Of a DNA stretch of 64,000 bases, positions 53,991-64,000 are shown piece after piece. Where the stretch lies: contig CAJQUW010003607.1 of assembly GCA_907163375.1 (NCBI GenBank), positions 124,001 through 188,000 of the forward strand, given 5' to 3'. The notes beneath the pieces were generated by a model that saw only the letters and a list, made by a program, of their open reading frames with translations, made no database searches and was not told the DNA's origin. The DNA is from Prostheceraeus crozeri (lineage: Eukaryota > Platyhelminthes > Polycladida > Euryleptidae). Numbering within the stretch: position 1 is the first letter of the stretch; each line of letters starts with the position of its first letter. A program made the position numbers and the translations under genes.

Positions 53991-54503
53991 TCATGAACGA
54001 TATACAGTGACTGTTGAAGATATTTCTTCATCGCAAAGGGGACAAGATGAAGTTTCAAAGGGTACATAACATGTAGAACACATAACGCTATGAGAACATG
54101 GCAAAAAGAGAAGGGATCGTTCCTGTTTAAAACATTTAACGCAGTTCCGTTCACATAATAATTTAAATGTCTCTTGTTCTAATTTCCTTCTGAAGTCACT
54201 TTTATTGGGAGAACTTTTTATTAAAACACTGACAGATGTCTCCTTCTTTCCATATCGTTCCAATTTGATCCTCCTAATTTCACTATCATTGCAGTGTAGC
54301 ATGGAGAAATCCTCTATCCACCTACGATCCAAATTGTGATTCATAGCATGCTCATCTAGATCCATTAGTCGATCAACTAAATCACCAGCGTTGATATTTT
54401 CACTGAGATTTGTTACAGTTTCTATGGCTTTGAACGAATATCCAAGGTCTCTTGCGACAACCCACGACGTTGGGATACTAGTCATCATTATGTATGCCAT
54501 CAA
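53991..54503 (-). CDS. IAP-like RING E3 protein with UBA-like domain, no BIR
   Basis: 170 residues from the first ATG. The Met at residue 7 (54485) is at least as likely a start, because a TATA box (54515-54522) lies only about 12 bp before the first ATG. Residues 15-50 (ARDLGYSFKAIETV followed by NAGDLVDRLMDLDE) resemble a ubiquitin-associated domain as in cellular IAPs. The C-terminal RING is complete: Cys121, Cys124, Cys136, His138, Cys142, Cys145, Cys154, Cys157, with LFLPCSHSVMCSTC and a STVTVYRS tail as in IAPs. No BIR repeat is present. RING proteins of this type ubiquitinate host targets. It is the outermost right-hand gene. Confidence 0.8.
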   Translation of the reverse strand: MMAYIMMTSIPTSWVVARDLGYSFKAIETVTNLSENINAGDLVDRLMDLDEHAMNHNLDRRWIEDFSMLHCNDSEIRRIKLERYGKKETSVSVLIKSSPNKSDFRRKLEQETFKLLCERNCVKCFKQERSLLFLPCSHSVMCSTCYVPFETSSCPLCDEEISSTVTVYRS

Positions 54504-54583
54504 AAACTATCACATATTTATAGCATAGTTTGTCTACGTAAAAGGAAAATCAATGTGTCATCTTGATTACAATGGTTGCAATA

Positions 54584-54975
54584 GTCACAATAGTCGCAAT
54601 TGAGCAAACCCATTCAAAATCAAACAACGGACGTCTATCGGTACGTACCCAAGTGCTCAGAACCAAACCACACAAGTTCGATCATAGACGTTCCCAAACA
54701 CAGTGTACTCAACTGAGTGTACCAAACACATGTACCTATCCAGTAAAACAGATCTCATACAAGTTCTTATTCATAACACTGAATTATACATGTACCTATC
54801 CATGTGCCTATCGATAACTAAAGTATACATGTACCTATCCATGTACCTATCCATGTTCCTATTGACAACACTAAACTTTACATGTACCTATCCATGTACC
54901 TATTGATAACACTAAACTTTACATGTACCTATCCATGTACCTATCCGTGGCAAGTAGGGCACAGTTTTCACTACT
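54584..54975. repeat. Polinton right terminal inverted repeat (392 bp)
   Basis: An exact inverse of the left repeat, ending ...TTTTCACTACT at 54975 and followed at once by the GACGAC duplication. The inner limit, GTCACAATAGTC at 54584, is where the two sides stop matching. Confidence 0.97.
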
Positions 54976-54981
54976 GACGAC

Positions 54982-57900
54982 TCCAATTGTTTCGCTCTAA
55001 AAACCTATTAATGCATGCGCTGTATTCATATAGTAAAATCCAGAAATTTTAGTGCTTTATGAAGTGATGCTTGTCTTTTGCATTTTGTGACCAAGACATA
55101 TGTCTATTGTAAATGTTCTACACAGTATTCAATTGGTCTTCGTCTGCTCTAACCGAAAATGTCTTTTATTTTGAGCTTCGTGCAGGATTTTTGGAATAAA
55201 AATTCGCTTGAAATTCAAAGACACCTCATTTTTGCATGTCCGCACGAAAACTACATTTTTTTGGATTGGTGGACAACAAAGAAATACAGTACATATTTAA
55301 GCGGACTTTGGTTCAAGAATTTTCTAATACCCTTGAATCAAAGAAATATCAGGAGTTGAGAAATCAAACTCATTGAAATAAGAGCTCAGTCGACATATAT
55401 AGCCGTTCACAAATTTTTCCGTCATCACATCGACGCCTCCAAATTTGGATTGACTGTATCAATTCAAGCGAAACTTTACATGTATAATGCTTAATTGGTC
55501 TTACCTGATAATCAAAAGTCGCTTAACTAATGCCCATTGATATTGTATCATTTTTCTTGAAAAATTCTATTTTTCTCTTAAGAAGTGACCTCAATTCGTC
55601 ATCACATCGACGGCTACTTAATGTGATCTCCTAGGCAGAAGAAATGCTCAACGGATCTAATATTTTCATGATAAATAGCCTGCCCTATGTCGATATTATG
55701 ATTTTCAGCGTCGATGTGATCATGGAAATTTAAGTCGACATTTAATCTACAATGCTTGACATGATATCCTTGGAAGATACTTGATGTATCAGCGACGCAA
55801 ATGTCTAAGTGTACCGACTGGAAAAGTAAGGCGCCGATTGCCCTGTTTCTACATCTACACCTTGCAAACAGATCCTGTGCATCAATCGAGTAATGGTCCC
55901 GCTTTTTATCTTTCAGTCAACGAGTCTCTCAAGGAGAAAGTGACAGAAGAAGTAATCGGATTTTTGATCACAAACTCCGGTACAGTCTGAAGATTTTTTG
56001 CAGATAATCTAAGAATGGCATATGATTAGATGAGGATAACCGAAAGCACAGGAGAGATCAGCGACTGTCATGACAGCTGGCATTGATGATCAAACTATAG
56101 GAGTATCTTATATTGTGGCATTCGAGTTTTTAAGTAGGCTACACGATTTATTTTAATGCAATACATATAGCAGATATTTGTATAAAGGTCGATGTTCTTT
56201 AAAAAGTCGCACATAGCCTCTATCAAGTCCAGACCATCTTCAAGCATGCAAGTAGGCATAGACTTACGTAGAGGTAATTGTATCAAATCTCCATTGAATT
56301 TTAATAAAGTGCACAACATAAGTTATAGTAATTCCAATTCCCTGCGAATCTCTTTTTCATGCTGTACTCAAATGCTATAGACCTAATGTTATGTTTTGTC
56401 AACCATTTAAGCTGCATTTTGATACTGTTTGATACTGTGGATTAATGCAATATTGCTGTGGTGCTTATCAGATAAGGATCACGATGATGTGATCTCAAAA
56501 TAGTAGAGTAGGAGTTGAATGGCAATATGAAGCGTGACAACGAGCATGGTTGTGCATTGTACATTATGGCATATTATTGCTGTTGCCAATTCAGTTGATG
56601 TAATTATTCGATGCCGACACATTGTCTAAGCTTCCAAGTCAAAATGAAAATCGTTAGCTAGATAGCGTATTATCCTGATGATTTGAATTTTTAAAATGTG
56701 AGCCACATTTCAGACAGCACGTGCTTGACAACAAGTTCATCGATAGTTCCCGAGTCAGAATGAATATCAACTCTAACCATATTCTAACCAAGCTAGCAAC
56801 TATAGATTTTTATATGCTGAACAACATCAATACGTTTCATACAGCTTAGATGACTAAGAAATTCATGTGCATAGACAGTGCATCATTCATTTTTGAATAT
56901 AGCTTCGAATTACTGTCGAAATGATACAGGTTAAACGTCAATTTATCTGATTTCAATTCAGGTTTTGATCGATTTTATTTAGGACGAGCTGTGCTCGTCG
57001 TCGGCACCTGTGACAATGTGATATTCAATTAACTCGTGAGCTGAGATTAAGTCCGTCCTCAACAGGTTGATATGCTCATCAATACGAGTGATCAGCATGT
57101 CATTTAATGAGTTTGATGCGTAGCGAGTTCTTTTTCATTGGCATGATAAATGCGCTTCTTATAAAACATTATTGCAATGGTATACGAAAGCCTATGTAGG
57201 CTCAGGTATAGGCTAAATTCATTGGCAAGTATTCGCTAAATACAAAGTGTACGCTATTTTTCTCCATACAACCCGCCCTCGTAAGAATCCACATTAAAAT
57301 TGTAAAATTTTCATGAAGCAGTCGAGGTCTGTTCGAAAAAATGCGGCATGCAATTTCGAAAACTGAAAGATCCCTTATATTATCTTTTGCATCATGACGA
57401 CACAGATGAGATGACTTTAAAGGAATCATCACCGACGCAATAAACCGATCATCTGCCTGGTATCACGAGCAAATTGATTAAAGAAATTCTCCAAAGGTTT
57501 GATTGATTACAATAAACGTGTTCGGCCGCGCAGCTTAGGTAATCGAACAAATACTATTCCTTTGATTCTCTTCCTCATATCACAGTCGGGTGAGTAAAAT
57601 GAAAGTTATCATCACGCTTCTTAGCCAATTCTTCTGCCAGTGATGAACAGTGTAATCAGGTTTAACAATTCCCTTTACAGATCTGAGTGTCTCCAAAAAT
57701 CGTATGGGAATTACAGTGAAAAGAATCACTGCTACTAGTGCGAGTATAGACTTTGATGAATTTGTTTCGGAAGAATTAAGAAAAAGGGATGATAGCAGTG
57801 GCGTCGCGTGCTTCCAGACCATAGGCCTTCGCTGCACAATGGATTCCTATCTATACACCATCATTCTAGTTGCTAATTAGACGCTGATCTTAATTTCAAT

Positions 57901-59120
57901 GAATTTTTAAACTTACATATTCGATGCTATGGCACGTATTACTCCTTAATGAAGTGAAAGCACGTGTGATAACTAAACGCCAAGATTTCCAAATGAAAGT
58001 GCATTGAAGTTCAGACTACCTTATACGTATTGATTTACAATACATGTGGATGCATTCCTCTTGCATGTCCTCCCAATGAGAGACTTTTCTCTCAATAGCC
58101 TCATCACGAGCTTCTGATCTAAGGATAATTATTTGTCAATTTTACCCCGTTTTTCAAACATTTCAATTGTCAAATGACAATGAAAAAAAATTTTTATTGC
58201 TCATGACGCTCAATTTTGTCTTAGTCAATGAGCTGAGATCACTATGCAGAGCATCTTTCTCAAAGATAGCACAATACAACAGTTTGTTGCGTTTATTACC
58301 CCCACTCAATCACTCACATGTTTCATATTTAGAGATGGAATAAAAAAGGATTCTGTACTTACTCCTATTTATTTTCTTTGTGAGTATAGTTTTTATTTCG
58401 TGCATGATGCTAATTTTCAGTCTTTAGTCGATGCGAACAGGGGCTCTACGGGCTACGCGTGTGATTAATTCGCAGTTAACACTGGCAATGAGATTGTTGA
58501 CACTAAAATTACTCGCATATCACAGTTTACACGGATTAAATTGCGGGATCATCATTAATGTATCTGCATCGATAAGAATCTACAAACCTGCATTATTCAG
58601 CTTTCATCAATGACTTTTGATAGTATTCTTTCATTGGCGGGATTCATTGTATTCGGAATATTAGAACGTTTGCTCTCAAACTGAAAAGTCAATGAGGGCA
58701 CTGATGATATACATAAATAATGACGAGTGAGAACACATACATATGAGTTCTTACAATGCGCAAATAGTATGCAATATTTACAAATGATGTCGATGTGTCA
58801 TGAAAAGATTAAAGCAATGGATGATGAAACGCTGGAAGAAGAGGACAATTGAAAGTTGCATCGCGAGTGTCGGTCGACGGCGAAGCCCGAGATCAACAAA
58901 CGAGTGTTGCAACCGAATTGCTACACTCTGTTTCTTTGTAAAAGTGATGCAAGCGATTTATCATCACAGTTAGTCGATTTCTGTGTAATTGCCTACACTA
59001 TGCTGAGAACACTTAATTGTTTGGCAATCAATGGCATAGAAATCGTCTTTCAAAGATAGATATCTATAACCAACAATTTAGGCTGACCGACTGTCTGTCG
59101 ATGTGCCCTGGATTTGGATT
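54982..59120. other. Gene-free right flank of the Polinton
   Basis: No gene, RNA or element with clear ends is recognised in about 4.1 kb. Around 55420-55730 there are two GTCATCACATCGACG copies and an inverted CGTCGATGTGATCATG, possibly an old MITE. A short palindrome GACGAGCTGTGCTCGTC lies near 56983. Confidence 0.4.
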
Positions 59121-59656
59121 GTTCAGAGCACAGAACTAGATTGTTTAATCGTGTCACTTTGCTAGAAGTGCAGACTGATTCAAACAGATGGCACATGCAA
59201 GAACTTATTAAGTGGGCAAAAAGAAATTTTTAATACCTTACAGAGATAGGAAAAATAGTCGTGCGTCGCTTGCGGATTGCTCTGAATTCCTTCAAAATGC
59301 TCCGATCGCCACGACTCCTTCAGATTCGAAGAATTCAGATCATTGCGCAGAAGTTTTCTCGATAATGTTGGGCCCTACGATCATTTTAAAAAAAGTTAGC
59401 AGGCGCATGAAAAAACGTTCACAAACTTCTCTGTAGAACTTGACATCGACTGTCTCTTGGCTGTGTGATTCGGTTGATAACAGTCACTGAAACTTTGCAC
59501 AATTTGGCGTGTTTAATGTTGAACTGGCTGCTTATTGTTCGATTGCTATGGTATTTAGTCAGGAGATTGTGCCATTTCATTAACGTTACATGTTCCAATG
59601 CTTCCCTTCTAGTCAAACAGAAGAAGAGACGACCTGTCTAATTCTGTGGTTCAGAG
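59121..59656. mobile_element. 520-bp non-autonomous element, copy 2
   Basis: The element (59129-59648) matches 22748-23269 in inverted orientation with few differences. It has the same ends CACAGAACTAGA and TCTAATTCTGTG and its own exact 8-bp duplication GTTCAGAG (59121-59128 and 59649-59656). The pair defines the element's true borders. No transposase is encoded. Confidence 0.92.
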
Positions 59657-60920
59657 CGTCGTCAGATAAACGCCATCTCAGCGCTATCATAGCGTTCTCA
59701 AGCGAAGGTGTTTCAAACAATGGCTCTGTCATAATAAATTTCAGATATTGCTAGCGAAAATAGTCATTGGTTTGATATCAATTGCTTCGATTTCTTGATC
59801 TTAACAATAGCAACTGTCAGATGATCATGACGTCACAATGCGAAAATAACATAGGAAGCCGAAATTCGCATAGATTCTTGATGAATGTTTCCTAACCATG
59901 ATAAAGTTTTATCAGATGTCTCATTGTTATAGCGTCTGAAAACGCTATCTTACAGTAGTTTCTTATTGCTTCATTGGTCAAACTCGGGTCGGGACATTGC
60001 GTTGAAAGAGAACAGTTCATTCAGGACATAAGAAATGTTTGCGTGTGACAAAAGTAAAAAAAATTTGGTCTCACAGTGCGACATCTATGATTCATAATAA
60101 TAAGAATACTATCCGACGGATGCGCCTCACCTCATCTGGGCATGTCAGGTAAAGGTCTCTATTCACTTTTTGTCGAATCCAAATGAAATGATATTGACTC
60201 TGTGGCATTGCAAGGGTATTTCGCACCTTATAAGACTGCAATGAAGTCACAAGACACTCTATTTTCAGAGCTGTTGTCGATTTTCCGCTTTATCATTAGG
60301 ACTGCATAGATGTCGCACATTCAGCAGATTCCAGATTTTTTTAACGGGAAAATGTTCTCAACATCAGCAAGAATACGTTGCTTATTGGCCTTCCTGCCAA
60401 AAAAGGATTAAAATTTTTATTATTACTTATTTTCAATAAGATTATTTTTTTCATCTCCTAAAAATTTGATGTTGGGATGTAAAGCAATTTTACCCATTTC
60501 CATGGCCCTATTTGAGGTAATGTGCTGATTTTGACATTCGCGATCGCGGTATTGGGCTACATGGATAATTTTTGACGTAGAATTCGAATTCATTACTGTT
60601 TTTTTTCCTGAAATGGTCATTATCACTCCTAACCATGCAAAATTATCACAATTTTTTCTTATAACTTAAGTGTCGGATGCGCCTCACTAGTCAGAAAGTA
60701 CGCCGTTTCGACCGAAGTTGGGCAAGTAACATTAGTGTGATCTTTATCTGACGAAAGGCCTTAAATCAACATACTTTTGACATTATTTATGCTTTCCTTT
60801 AACATTGTGCTGGTATGACTTTAGTATGTAAAGCATACCACATTTGAAATAACATACGAAAAGCATACAAATATATACCAATAGAATACAGAAATATACC
60901 AAAAAAATATTTTGGCATAC
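59657..60920. other. Gene-free stretch
   Basis: No gene is recognised. GGATGCGCCTCAC occurs twice (near 60118 and 60676), about 560 bp apart, without further similarity that I could follow. Near 60835-60925 short CATAC(G/C)A motifs repeat in both orientations just before the Penelope-like element. Confidence 0.4.
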
Positions 60921-60924
60921 ATCC

Positions 60925-61740
60925 TTCGTATGTGATTGGTATTGAGCGATTTACAGTGTATAAAGTAGCGGCTTTCCGCTCTTTGTTCTATCGAGCTTTC
61001 CGCATTTACTTTCACAAATATATAAAGAATAACGTCATTGATGAAATTTTGAAATTCAGTCGGTTGAATGGCTACTCTGATAACTTAATGCTGAAAATCA
61101 AAGATGAGGTTGAACACAAGCCGAATAATAGACACACTGAGCATGAGAATGATCTCAAATCTATCAGCTGGAATGTCCCTTTTCTTAGCAAGCGTGTCGA
61201 ACAGCTTAAGAAACACATTTATACTGTCAATAAATTGTTACCTGTAAACTTGAAGATTGGATTGATTTTCAAAAATCTGAAAACCCTTGATTTTTGTCAG
61301 AACCTTGATGCTATTTCGAATGAGCTCAAATCCGATATTGTGTATCTTTACAGATGTGATCGCTAACGAATGTGATATGTTGTCTTTACAACAAGCCACT
61401 CGAATAAGCGACCACATGCCAGGCAAACTGACCCCAATAGAGATATCTATGCGCGTGCATCATCCGTCACGTGAGAATTTCGTTATCGTCGGTAGAGCTA
61501 AATTTGATCAAAAGCAACTTCGACACACTACGTAACGAGAGGAGTGAAGCTCACCCAATTAGACTTTTTTTACAAATTTCACTGCAATTTCCATTTTTGT
61601 ATATAAGCCATTTCGTATCTGCTTTTACCATTTGTTTGTAACGCTAATGATGGTATGACCTCATATACCGAAACATGTCCTGAATACACGATCACTGCTG
61701 ATAACGATTGTTTTGAAAAATAAATATATATACAAGCAAT
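60925..61740 (+). mobile_element. Penelope-like element, 3' part with GIY-YIG region
   Basis: The frame 60932-61366 gives the connector region after the reverse transcriptase (KVAAFRSLFYRAFRI, then FSRLNGYSDNLM) and runs into KSDIVYLYRC, the start of the GIY-YIG endonuclease of Penelope-like elements. After a frame shift near 61365 the endonuclease remainder appears (QQATRISDHMPGKLTPIEIS) to about 61535. The reverse transcriptase is missing, so it is 5'-truncated. The 3' part (61641-61680) has a CTAATGA...CGAAAC arrangement like the hammerhead motif in Penelope terminal repeats, with one altered core base. It ends in AT-rich sequence near 61735. Confidence 0.75.
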
Positions 61741-63249
61741 ATGGAACTATTAGAGCTACTCATGGAATGAAGATATATTTGACAAAATAATAAAAAAAGC
61801 ATATTAGTCAATAGAAATAAAAATTTGTTTTTTGTTAGAAAAATAAAATCTGTTTCTGTCGGTCAAGAGTCGACTGTATATTATTTCATGCAACGGTGTC
61901 TGATGAGGTGTTATTAGTTCAGAAAAATACAACGACACCGGAAACCGGTTCCTGCTTTTCATTTCATATGTATATGTATATCATTGTGCCATTATTTTTG
62001 TCTGGAAGTCAAGGTTATGCGTGCGGTGCTACTGCCACTGCCTTTATGAGTCAGGAATGCATAGCTACTACATGTACATGCAGTTCTAGCAGAGAACATG
62101 CATGTACATGTAACTTGAGCAGAGACTCTGATAGAGTCAGTCATTAAACATGTTTTGTAGGAAACAGAGTCATAGGCAACTGTAGTTTTTTAAATGTACA
62201 TGCATGAATGTACATGCATGCTATGACTTGTAACTTGCAAGTTTTGTATGATGTATGCGAGTCATCTAGCTCAAAGGTGGGTAAACGTGTCTATAGCGGG
62301 TCACATCACAGATCTGATTAGCTTTGTGATCAGCTAATTCTGCAGTTGGCTACTATAGAAATCAGAATTATTGAAATGATAATACTGTGATGAGTAGAAC
62401 ACCACAACTTTTTGACAAAACATGAAAACCAAAAAGAAGATGATTAATACGCACATTTGCTATCGAAAACGATGCCTAACTAAAATTTTAACATGTTGTT
62501 TGTTTTACGATTTCCAACATATTCTGTTCTAATTGAAACACATGCTTTCGGGCCTTTTCCCAAGTTTTCCACGGGGATAAATGTAGAGTTTCCAGATACA
62601 TTAACCATGTACAGAAATTGTACCCACAAGTCTGAACCGGAGCAGGATTTCGGAAAGCTGAAACACTTGCTTAAATCCATAGAAAATATTACAAAAGTAT
62701 ACCGGCAGTCTTTTAACAAAGGAAATCTGTTGATTTATAACGAATTCTGCATTTAAAGCATTTTACAAGATCTAGGTAAATACACAATAAATTGGGAATA
62801 CATTGCTAGAAAATGAATCGATCTGAATGGAAGACAGTAGGCCTATTCAGTCTAAATGGGCAGACATGTTGAAGTTGTCAAATCATTACTTTGGCAGTTT
62901 GTTCAATATAATTTCACTTGAAACTGACAGGTGAAGAAACTTTTGACGTCAATCAACTCAAAATTCTGTGCTCTCCGCTTATCATGATCTCTCTTACCTA
63001 TCCATTGTAGGCCTGAGCTGTCGCATTCACTCATTCTAGGAATATATATGAGTAGTTTAAATAAAAGTTGTTCTTCGTTCCTGTGGCATTCATTTTGAGT
63101 TCGATTGTAACGCACCAATCAGTCACCCATGAAATTTCATCTTGCATAAATTCAGATATTGCCTCAGAGTCGTCAGAGTCAATTGGAAGTGCAAGACTGA
63201 AATTATCAGCATACTGGGTTTGAATGGCAAATTATTTCATTGGTAAGAA
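61741..63249. other. Gene-free stretch
   Basis: No gene is recognised. Repeated (ATG)CATGTACATG motifs lie at 62078-62225, and a TAGGCCTA octamer at 62838. Confidence 0.4.
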
Positions 63250-63443
63250 GCTTTGAAGCTTTTACGTCTCTACTCCCCATACTTGGGGCTTGGACGGTGC
63301 TGACATAGTCAGACTTATGGAGCGTTGTAGTACTTTAAGTCCGGATGCCCTTCCTGCCGACTTCCAATGACACCTTCGGGGCTCGACCTCTGGACCAAAA
63401 GATCGCTAGGCCAAGCACTTAACCACTGTGCCACGGAGACCAC
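63250..63443 (-). mobile_element. tRNA-derived SINE
   Basis: On the minus strand the unit begins GGTCTCCGTGGCACAGTGG at about 63441. It has a good RNA polymerase III A box (TGGCACAGTGG) and a B-box-like GGTCGAGCCCC about 45 nt later, then a body with GGCAGGAAGGGCATCCGGAC, a central motif shared by several SINE families. It ends near GAGACGTAAAAGC, about 195 bp in total. The tRNA-like head and size support a SINE. The source tRNA cannot be settled by eye. Confidence 0.75.
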
Positions 63444-63779
63444 AAGAGATGATCGAAAAATACAGCGGAGATATGCGCTATATCCTCCTCGCTGAATTAA
63501 AACTTTTAGGAGAACACTTTGAATGATTGACATTAATATCACAGGCTTGACAGTTTGCAGGACGAACTATTACGATCGATAATGGACTGCTGAAGGAGAG
63601 TGCAACAATACTTCCAGCATTTTGTACTTTTATATTTTCAGTTTGATACTTTTTCGTCCCATACCTCCATAAGATGATATGCAGGCCTATAGATTGTATG
63701 AAGATGGTACAGTGGTGACGGCATTAGAATCATCAAAGTCATTTGAGTACATAACATCAAAGTTCGTTGCTCTATCTTC
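63444..63779. other. Unassigned stretch next to the BEL/Pao fragment
   Basis: No gene is recognised. Minus-strand translation close to 63780 may still belong to the BEL/Pao fragment. Confidence 0.35.
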
Positions 63780-64000
63780 AAAATGTACCTTGCTTCTATT
63801 CACTTGCTGTCATTCCTACCATTGTTCTTTGAATTTGGTCCATTTATTGCCCATCCCAAAACGCATCTGGTTGAATATGGCTCATGCTCATCTTTACCAG
63901 CATCAATTACTACCTCTAAAGGTTTCATTGCCTCTGGTACATTTGCTCCTATCATCAATCCGACATCTGCGTCGATGTAGGAAATTGGCAAGTCCCTTAA
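63780..64000 (-). mobile_element. BEL/Pao LTR retrotransposon fossil, fragment at window edge
   Basis: The minus-strand translation from the window edge reads ISYIDADVGLMIGANVPEAM and PYSTRCVLGWAINGP. This is the conserved stretch of BEL/Pao polyproteins around the end of the protease region (DVGLLIG...P and LGWxxxGP). Only this scrap is inside the window; the rest lies to the right. No LTR is visible, so age and completeness cannot be judged. Confidence 0.8.

Larger units (their letters stand above)
34305..54981. mobile_element. Near-complete Polinton/Maverick, 20,665 bp, with GACGAC target duplication
   Basis: The element proper is 34311-54975. Its ends, AGTAGTGAAAACTGTGCCCT and the reverse complement, lie in 392-bp inverted repeats, flanked by the 6-bp direct repeat GACGAC (34305-34310 and 54976-54981). 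An AG start and a 6-bp duplication are the Polinton signature. It encodes protein-primed DNA polymerase, integrase with chromodomain, packaging ATPase, adenovirus-type protease and two capsid proteins, plus cargo. Genes converge at about 45,100-45,200. It looks nearly whole, with about two breaks, both in the polymerase region. Identical terminal repeats imply a recent insertion. Confidence 0.97.

Noticed and set aside
60118-60690. Possible LTR pair from the repeated GGATGCGCCTCAC
   Set aside because: Similarity does not extend beyond about 13 bp, and no internal element is visible.
61896-62147. 83-residue Cys/Ser/Thr-rich frame
   Set aside because: The Cys-rich part comes from repeated CATGTACATG motifs; it is not a convincing secreted peptide.

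Overview
This is AT-rich animal DNA, most likely from a marine invertebrate; I cannot name the phylum. The evidence is the mix of mobile elements (Polinton/Maverick, hAT, Tc1/mariner, Penelope-like, CR1/Jockey-like LINE, tRNA-derived SINE, BEL/Pao), consensus splice sites and TATA boxes inside one element, and a recurrent TAGGCCTA octamer. I found no host protein-coding gene I could defend. The recognisable content is almost entirely mobile elements in long stretches of featureless AT-rich sequence.

Layout. 1-~2760: the cut-off end of an old, broken, AT-rich Polinton/adintovirus-like element with a membrane protein, a phospholipase A2-like region, an integrase and an adenovirus-type protease. 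It is followed by ACGTG-type short repeats and a GC-rich hairpin block (2990-3200). 3284-3987: a hAT-type MITE. 4076-4190: a 32-bp satellite-like repeat. 5950-7110: an internally deleted Tc1 element. 7390-8220: a LINE fragment. 8325-15425: two inverted copies of a dispersed repeat (one split by a CAGGGATGCGGAGTC hAT element) around a 640-bp palindrome. 19437-21177: a TIR element enclosing a second long palindrome. 22455-24553: a mariner-like element whose transposase is interrupted by a 522-bp element; a second copy of that element lies at 59129-59648. 26380-27300: a LINE on the minus strand.

The centrepiece is a 20,665-bp Polinton at 34311-54975. It is bounded by a 6-bp target duplication (GACGAC) and 392-bp terminal inverted repeats that read identically, so the insertion is recent. 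Left-half genes mostly point right: small unknown proteins, a spliced-looking cargo gene, protein-primed DNA polymerase, a PC4-like protein and a TBP-like protein. Right-half genes all point left in a tightly packed series: UBA/RING protein, three small unknown proteins, packaging ATPase, unknown, integrase with chromodomain, minor capsid protein, basic core protein, major capsid protein and maturation protease. The element looks nearly whole, with about two breaks, in the polymerase region.

How the genes fit together. Polymerase and integrase would copy and insert the DNA. The two capsid proteins, core protein, ATPase and protease form an adenovirus-like particle set. The TBP-like and PC4-like proteins, together with TATA boxes in front of many genes and E2F- and CRE-type sites, suggest the element carries part of its own transcription-initiation machinery. 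The IAP-type RING protein may act on host cell death. To the right (54982-64000) lie the second 520-bp element, a Penelope-like 3' end, a SINE and a BEL/Pao fragment running off the window.
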